This document shows, piece after piece, positions 6,333-10,492 of a stretch of 10,492 nucleotides of DNA. The notes under the pieces were generated by a model that was given only the letters and a program-made list of their open reading frames with translations, was not told the DNA's origin and did not search any database. Position 1 is the stretch's first letter; each line of letters begins with the position of its first letter. This DNA comes from Chitinophagaceae bacterium (GTDB lineage: Bacteria; Bacteroidota; Bacteroidia; Chitinophagales; Chitinophagaceae), in the NCBI GenBank assembly GCA_003455235.1, contig DMRT01000186.1, forward strand, positions 1 through 10,492. Direction: 5' to 3'. A program made the translations under genes and the position numbers.

Positions 6333-8738
6333 TTAATTCTTTACTTCTTTCTGCATCGGGTTCACACCACTACCGGCGCCCCTGGGTTGGCCGCCCCCGG
6401 CTTTAAAGAGCTGGAATTTGCTGGGTTCAGCAAAGGCAGGCCATGTGTTGTTGGCAGTATTGATGTCGGCGGTTTCTTTCATCGGGTCGATGAGGATGGA
6501 AGCCACTTCTTTATCCTTCATGAAGGTTTTAATCACTTTGTTTTCGTTCTTGCGCCAAACCTGTACTGCAATGCGGTCGGTTTGCTTGGTACCGTCTTTA
6601 AAAGTCCATTCAATGATGATGGGCATCACCAGTCCGCCCTTATTGCTGAAAGTGAGTTCGTACAGGTACTTGCTTCCGGCAATGGAAAAGCGTTCAGCTT
6701 CTGTATAGGCATTTGCAGCGGGTGGTATCACCGGCACTTCAAAAGCAGTGGTATCCACTTTTGCCAGGCCACGGTCGTATCTCCAGTAAAAATCCCTCAG
6801 TGATTCATCTGCATCAGTGGCAAATGTGATCTTCTTGTCTTCGCGGTTGCGGATCTTGGAGATGTCATCAAATGTGTTCAGCTGCGGTTTGGCAACCGGG
6901 ATCTTACGGGTGGAAGCTCCACCGGTATTCGGTGCTGCAGGTGCTTCCGTATTCAGCACCGCCCATTTAACGGTATCAAGAGAAATGTCGCAGGGATCTG
7001 TTCCGTAGAACCATCCTCTCCAGTACCAGTCCAGGTCTTCGCCACTGGCGTCTTCCATGGTGCGGAACAGGTCGGCGGGTGTGGGATGTTTGAATGCCCA
7101 GCGCCTTGCATATTCTTTGAATGCATAGTCAAACAGTTCACGGCCCATGATGGTTTCACGCAGGATGTTTAATCCGGTAGCCGGTTTGCTGTATGCATTG
7201 GGACCGAACTGGATGATGTTTTCGCTGTTGGTCATGATCGGCTCCAGCTGATCTTTCGGCAGTTTCATGTAATCAACAATCTTATAAGCCGGCCCTTTAC
7301 TAACCGGGTATTTATTATCGAACAGTTCTTCTGTTAAGTATTCAACAAATGAGTTCAGGCCTTCGTCCATCCAGGTCCATTGCCTTTCATCGCTGTTGAT
7401 GATCATCGGGAAGAAATTATGCCCCACTTCATGGATCACCACACCCAGCATTCCGTTCTTGGTTCCTTCACCGTACGTGCTGTTGGCGCTGTAGTTGCCG
7501 GAAGCATCTTTTTCGGTACGGCCGAAGTTGAAACAGATCATGGGATACTCCATTCCATTTGCAGCTTCCAGGCTCTGTGCAACCGGGTAAGGATACGGGA
7601 TGGTAAACTTAGAGTAACTCTTAATGGTGTGTGCCACTGTTTTGGTGCTGTACTTGCGGTACAGGGCATAGGCTTCTTTACCATAGGCGCTCATGCACAT
7701 CACTTTCTTTCCTTCCACCGTGGCGGGCATGGCATCCCAGATGAATTTGCGGGATGAACCCCAGGCAAAGTCACGAACCATATCTGCTTTGAAGATCCAG
7801 GTCTTCTTTGTCTTCAGTTTTGTTTTTTCTTTTTCTTTTGCTTCATCCAGGGTTACGATCTCGGTAACGTCTTTGGCGGTTTGAGCGGCAGTCCAGCGCT
7901 GCATTTCTTTAGGAGAAAGTATGGCAGCGTAATTCTGGCACTGGCCGGTTGCCATCACCACGTGGTCGGCAGGCACCGTCATAGCAACTTTGAAATTACC
8001 GAAGGTAAGTGCAAACTCACCGGATCCAACAAACTGGTGATTCTGCCATCCCTGGAAGTCGCTGTACACACACAGCCGGGGATACCACTGTGTCATCGTG
8101 TACAGGTCATTTCCGTCTTCCGGGAAATTTTCAAAACCACCACGGCCTCCGTATTTCGTTCTTTCAATGATGTTGTAATTCCAGTCTACTTTAAACACAA
8201 AACTCTGGCCCGGTTTCAACGGCGTGGGCAATTCCACCCGCATCATGGTTTTATTAATGGTGTAGGTAAGCAGTTTGCCGGCGGCATCGGCCACCCGCTG
8301 AATGTTCACGCCGTACTCACGGTCTTTGTCGATCTTACCGCCATAACGGGTGATATCTGCTTCGGTAATGGTACGGGGCATGGTGTTGCTGCCCTGGTAG
8401 CCCGAATTATTCGTGTTGCTGTGTTCGTTCTCATCCAGCTGCAGCCATAGGTAAGTGAGTACATCGGGTGAGTTGTTGAAGTAGGTAATGGTTTCTTTTC
8501 CCAGCAGCCGGCGGTTGGGCTCATCCAGTTCGCAGGTGATGTCGTAATCGCAGCGCTGTTGCCAGTACTTGGGACCGGGTGCACCGCTGGCAGTACGATA
8601 CTCGTTGGGGGTGGGAAGAATGGTACCCAGCTGTTCGAAGCGGTTACCATGATTGCTGCCAGGATTGTTTTTAATATCCTGTGCATTTGTGCAGATGCTT
8701 ACCAGTAACAAAAGCACAATGGCTGATACTTGTTTCAT
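6333..8738 (-). CDS. Secreted M1-family (gluzincin) zinc metallopeptidase
   Basis: The signal peptide is residues 1-20 (ending CTNAQ), so the enzyme is exported. An N-terminal beta region (about 60-265) precedes the thermolysin-like catalytic part. The zinc site is complete: HEVGH (H436, E437, H440) and WMDEGL with E459, the 18-residue spacing expected of M1. NGMEYP (394-399) stands where aminopeptidases carry GAMEN, and Y516 in NAYSKPATGL is the likely transition-state Tyr. After the catalytic and helical region (to about 590) there is a roughly 200-residue C-terminal part with a Pro/Ala/Thr linker and beta-rich sequence, ending in a Gly-rich tail. At 801 aa it is longer than minimal M1 enzymes, as is usual for the Bacteroidota secreted group. 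It probably removes N-terminal residues from peptides, but the altered GAMEN motif leaves exopeptidase activity unproven. It follows the HupE-like gene by 27 nt, so an operon is likely. A Lys/Glu-rich stretch at about 298-313 looks like a surface insertion. Confidence 0.92.
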   Translation of the reverse strand: MKQVSAIVLLLLVSICTNAQDIKNNPGSNHGNRFEQLGTILPTPNEYRTASGAPGPKYWQQRCDYDITCELDEPNRRLLGKETITYFNNSPDVLTYLWLQLDENEHSNTNNSGYQGSNTMPRTITEADITRYGGKIDKDREYGVNIQRVADAAGKLLTYTINKTMMRVELPTPLKPGQSFVFKVDWNYNIIERTKYGGRGGFENFPEDGNDLYTMTQWYPRLCVYSDFQGWQNHQFVGSGEFALTFGNFKVAMTVPADHVVMATGQCQNYAAILSPKEMQRWTAAQTAKDVTEIVTLDEAKEKEKTKLKTKKTWIFKADMVRDFAWGSSRKFIWDAMPATVEGKKVMCMSAYGKEAYALYRKYSTKTVAHTIKSYSKFTIPYPYPVAQSLEAANGMEYPMICFNFGRTEKDASGNYSANSTYGEGTKNGMLGVVIHEVGHNFFPMIINSDERQWTWMDEGLNSFVEYLTEELFDNKYPVSKGPAYKIVDYMKLPKDQLEPIMTNSENIIQFGPNAYSKPATGLNILRETIMGRELFDYAFKEYARRWAFKHPTPADLFRTMEDASGEDLDWYWRGWFYGTDPCDISLDTVKWAVLNTEAPAAPNTGGASTRKIPVAKPQLNTFDDISKIRNREDKKITFATDADESLRDFYWRYDRGLAKVDTTAFEVPVIPPAANAYTEAERFSIAGSKYLYELTFSNKGGLVMPIIIEWTFKDGTKQTDRIAVQVWRKNENKVIKTFMKDKEVASILIDPMKETADINTANNTWPAFAEPSKFQLFKAGGGQPRGAGSGVNPMQKEVKN

Positions 8739-8765
8739 TTTAGACTATTGAGGTTTTGATTTATT

Positions 8766-9356
8766 TTAAACAGTTAATGCCGGCACCCGTTCCACTGTCA
8801 TTTGCAGGGCTTTGGCAAAAGCAACCAGCGACAAACTCCACACCCACCACTTCCGTTTCAGCCCGGCTTTGTTTACCACCAGGTACCCGAGCAATAAAAT
8901 GCCCAGCACCACCACCACCTGCCCGGCTTCCAGCCCGATGTTGAAACCGAAAAGACTCCAGCCCAGGCTGCTTTCATTTGAACTCATCATGAACCGGATG
9001 GCATTGGCAAAACCAAGTCCATGCACCAGGCCGAAAAACAAAGCTAAAAAATAATTCAGCCGGAGCGACCGGGGTTCGTAATCTTTCAGCAAAAAGTTAA
9101 AGAGCGCTGTTACAATAATGGTACAGGGAATTAAAAACTCCACCCATTTGTCATTTACCCGGATGATGTCATACACGCTCAGGGCAAGGGTGAGCGAATG
9201 ACCGATGGTGAACGCTGTTACCAGCACCAGCACCTGTTTCCAGTTGCCGATGAGATAGATGGCACTCAAGGCTAAAACAAAGAGCAAATGATCCAGCGCA
9301 TCCAGGGCTATGATGTGGTGCCAGCCCATTTCAAAATAAAACCCTAAATCACCCAT
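8766..9356 (-). CDS. HupE/UreJ-like integral membrane protein (HupE_UreJ_2 type)
   Basis: This 196-residue protein is almost wholly hydrophobic, with about six or seven membrane helices. The start is the ATG at 9356; the TTG directly before it is less likely. Family marks are an N-terminal HH..ALDALDHLLFVLAL (H13, H14, D22, H23), TIGHSLTLAL (H53), GLVHGLGFA (H112) and FNIGLEAGQ (E133). These conserved His/Asp/Glu residues inside the membrane fit a metal-binding or permease role. HupE and UreJ relatives are linked to nickel for hydrogenase and urease, but no hydrogenase or urease genes are here, so the metal is open. The protein lacks the large extracytoplasmic N-terminal domain seen in long HupE members. 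A DUF6702 gene is divergent from it and an M1 metallopeptidase follows 27 nt downstream, perhaps one functional neighbourhood. Confidence 0.85.
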   Translation of the reverse strand: MGDLGFYFEMGWHHIIALDALDHLLFVLALSAIYLIGNWKQVLVLVTAFTIGHSLTLALSVYDIIRVNDKWVEFLIPCTIIVTALFNFLLKDYEPRSLRLNYFLALFFGLVHGLGFANAIRFMMSSNESSLGWSLFGFNIGLEAGQVVVVLGILLLGYLVVNKAGLKRKWWVWSLSLVAFAKALQMTVERVPALTV

Positions 9357-9359
9357 CAA

Positions 9360-9393
9360 TTTGCTTTTCAGTTAGTTGTTTGTAGTAGCTTTG
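9360..9393 (+). promoter_or_regulatory. Candidate Bacteroidota-type promoter for the DUF6702 gene
   Basis: TTTG (9360-9363) and TAGCTTTG (9386-9393) match the -33 TTTG and -7 TAnnTTTG elements of the Bacteroidota housekeeping sigma factor, with 22 nt between them, slightly more than the usual 19-21. Transcription would begin near 9400, about 43 nt before the start codon. Confidence 0.4.
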
Positions 9394-9398
9394 GCTTT

Positions 9399-9430
9399 CA
9401 AATATCTTTAAAGAAACGATTTTTTACCAA
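9399..9430 (-). promoter_or_regulatory. Candidate Bacteroidota-type promoter for the HupE-M1 unit
   Basis: Read on the minus strand, TTG (9430-9428) is followed after 21 nt by GATATTTG (9406-9399), one mismatch from the TAnnTTTG -7 consensus. It would start transcription roughly 35-40 nt upstream of the HupE ATG. It overlaps the region of the divergent promoter. This is by-eye matching only. Confidence 0.35.
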
Positions 9431-9442
9431 TCTCTTTGCTAA

Positions 9443-9958
9443 ATGGCAGGTTTTTTATTTAAGTGGTTGATGCTTGGCAGCTTTTTACTTTCTGCCCCGG
9501 GCGGCATTACAGATTCTCATCACCCCATCTATGTCAGCGTTACTGAAATTGAACACAATGCCAAAGACAAAACACTGGAGATAAGCTGCAAGATCTTCAC
9601 CGATGATTTTGAAAAAGCGCTACGCCAGCAATACAATACCCATATTGACCTGCTGAACCCAAAAGAAAAAGCAGCCATGGAAAAAATGGTGAGCGGGTAT
9701 GTAATGACTCACCTCCTGATTAAAGCGGATGGAAAGCCCGTGGCCCTGCAATACCTCGGTTATGAGCAGCAGGAAGAAGGCATCGTGAGTTTCTACCAGG
9801 TGAACAATATTGCTTCGGTGAAAAAGTTAGAAGTAACCGATAATATCCTGTTCGAATACAAGAAAGAACAGATCAGCATCATTCATACCATTGTAAACGG
9901 CAACCGGAAAAGCACCAAACTGGTGAACCCGGAGGAGAAGGCGGGTTTTGAGTTTTGA
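9443..9958 (+). CDS. Secreted DUF6702 family protein
   Basis: This 171-residue protein has an N-terminal hydrophobic segment (about 4-18) that looks like a signal peptide. The likely mature region begins near H26-H27-P28. The following HPIYVSVTEIEHN, LEISCKIFTDDFEKALR (about 46-62) and the later segment INNxx...SIIHTIVNGNRKSTKLVNPE are typical of DUF6702, a small Bacteroidota family without a known function. The predicted fold is a compact beta-sandwich. It is divergent from the HupE-like gene and 86 bp away from it. Long HupE proteins of other phyla carry an extracytoplasmic beta domain that begins similarly with His and contains a DL/DF-x-x-A-L element, so DUF6702 may be the separate partner of HupE; that is inference. 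The start ATG at 9443 sits directly before the hydrophobic stretch with no competing in-frame start in between. Confidence 0.83.
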   Translation: MAGFLFKWLMLGSFLLSAPGGITDSHHPIYVSVTEIEHNAKDKTLEISCKIFTDDFEKALRQQYNTHIDLLNPKEKAAMEKMVSGYVMTHLLIKADGKPVALQYLGYEQQEEGIVSFYQVNNIASVKKLEVTDNILFEYKKEQISIIHTIVNGNRKSTKLVNPEEKAGFEF

Positions 9959-10057
9959 AGTTGAGGGTATACCGGTTTGTGGCCGGGTATATGCTGGTTG
10001 AAAAGTTCTTAATCTCATCTTACTCTCTGCAACCTCAAACCACATACCTCAAACCAG
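9959..10057. other. Convergent intergenic gap with a weak hairpin and an 11-bp direct repeat
   Basis: The gap between the DUF6702 stop and the CorC-family stop holds an imperfect hairpin (TATACCGG 9968-9975 with CCGGGTATA 9983-9991, one bulged G) without a T run. It also holds two copies of ACCTCAAACCA (10032-10042 and 10046-10056) at a 14-nt offset. No canonical terminator is visible for either gene. Confidence 0.5.
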
Positions 10058-10492
10058 TTAACCTTCCTCCATCTCCTCTTTAATCTCTTCGGAAATTTTC
10101 ACCAGCAGCTTATCGATGCGCTGGCCATCCATGTCGATGATCTCGAAGTCGAAGCCGTTCCAGTCGAACCGCTCGCCCGTTCCGGGAATGTGTTTGAGTT
10201 CGTGCAGTACAAAACCAGCCAGGGTGTCAAACTCGTGTTCCCCCTCATTCATCCATTCTGTTTTTTCAAAATGGCTTAAAAAATCATAGAAGGGAATCTG
10301 AGCGTCCACCAAAAAGCTGCCATCGGGGCGCTCTACAATTTCGTATTCATCCTGCCCGGTTTGCGGCACATCACCCACAATGGCTTCCAGGATATCGTTC
10401 AGCGTGATCATGCCTTCGAGTGTGCCGTATTCATTTACGATAAAACAGCTGTGGTTTTTTGTTTCCTTGAATTTTTCCAGTACCTGGTAGGG
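10058..10492 (-). CDS. CNNM/CorC (HlyC/TlyC) family membrane protein, C-terminal part
   Basis: The frame is open to the right edge of the window, so only the last 144 residues are seen and the true start is outside. The first part (VLEKFKETKNHSCFIVNEYGTLEGMITLNDILEAIVGD, written here with its break: residues 4-41) is the end of the second CBS domain. It is followed by a CorC_HlyC domain (about 48-135; PDGSFLVDA, FDTLAGFVLHELKHIPGTGE, FEIIDMDGQRIDKL). Full-length members have an N-terminal DUF21/CNNM transmembrane domain, a CBS pair that senses nucleotides, and this C-terminal domain. They are linked to magnesium or cobalt efflux and are often annotated 'hemolysin', though haemolysis is not their usual role. 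The Glu-rich end (EISEEIKEEMEEG-like) is ordinary. The gene converges with the DUF6702 gene and shows no link to it. Confidence 0.92.
   Translation of the reverse strand, partial: PYQVLEKFKETKNHSCFIVNEYGTLEGMITLNDILEAIVGDVPQTGQDEYEIVERPDGSFLVDAQIPFYDFLSHFEKTEWMNEGEHEFDTLAGFVLHELKHIPGTGERFDWNGFDFEIIDMDGQRIDKLLVKISEEIKEEMEEG

Noticed and set aside
7881..8450. Plus-strand open frame opposite the M1 peptidase gene (189 codons)
   Set aside because: It is antisense to a well-supported coding region and shows no recognisable protein features.
9968..9991. Imperfect hairpin after the DUF6702 gene as a terminator
   Set aside because: The stem has a bulge and no T run follows on either strand, so it is not called as a terminator.

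Overview
The window looks like the chromosome of a Bacteroidota bacterium, most likely of the Chitinophagaceae type. The clues are a C-terminal type IX secretion (T9SS) sorting domain on a secreted protein with Ig-like domains, a SusB-like GH97 alpha-glucosidase, a DUF6702 protein beside a HupE/UreJ membrane protein, signal peptides ending in the Ala-Gln pattern common in the phylum, and promoter-like TTG / TAnnTTTG elements. The family-level placement is an impression from protein style only.

Layout. (1) Bases 1-946, plus strand: the 3' end of a large secreted adhesin-like or enzyme-associated protein with a P-domain-like end, Ig-like domains and a T9SS tail. (2) Bases 947-1092: a convergent intergenic stretch with one strong terminator for each strand. 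(3) Bases 1093-6208, minus strand: three genes reading right to left. They encode a trimeric-fibre-like protein with 16 head-type repeats of about 17 residues and an S74 self-cleaving chaperone domain, a secreted esterase of the esterase D / CE1 type starting 6 nt after it, and a GH97 glucosidase 55 nt further on. A perfect 17-bp palindrome lies in the 55-nt gap. (4) A terminator hairpin at about 6284-6313 closes the next minus-strand unit. (5) Bases 6333-9356, minus strand: a large M1-type gluzincin peptidase preceded by a HupE/UreJ-like membrane protein, 27 nt apart. (6) Bases 9443-9958, plus strand: a secreted DUF6702 protein transcribed divergently from HupE through an 86-bp region with promoter-like elements on both strands. 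(7) Bases 10058-10492, minus strand: the C-terminal part of a CNNM/CorC (TlyC/HlyC) family membrane protein, cut by the window end.

How the genes may work together. GH97 and the esterase would act on exported carbohydrate substrates, with the esterase removing acyl groups and GH97 releasing glucose. The fibre protein is an unusual operon partner for them and could present or tether the cells. HupE, DUF6702 and the M1 peptidase form a second neighbourhood. HupE plus DUF6702 may be the split form of a longer HupE-type protein with an extracytoplasmic N-terminal domain. No mobile element, RNA gene, CRISPR array or defence system is visible. Most of the window is ordinary Bacteroidota chromosome. 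The items most worth a second look are the self-processing fibre in the sugar-degrading operon, the palindrome and the HupE/DUF6702 pair.
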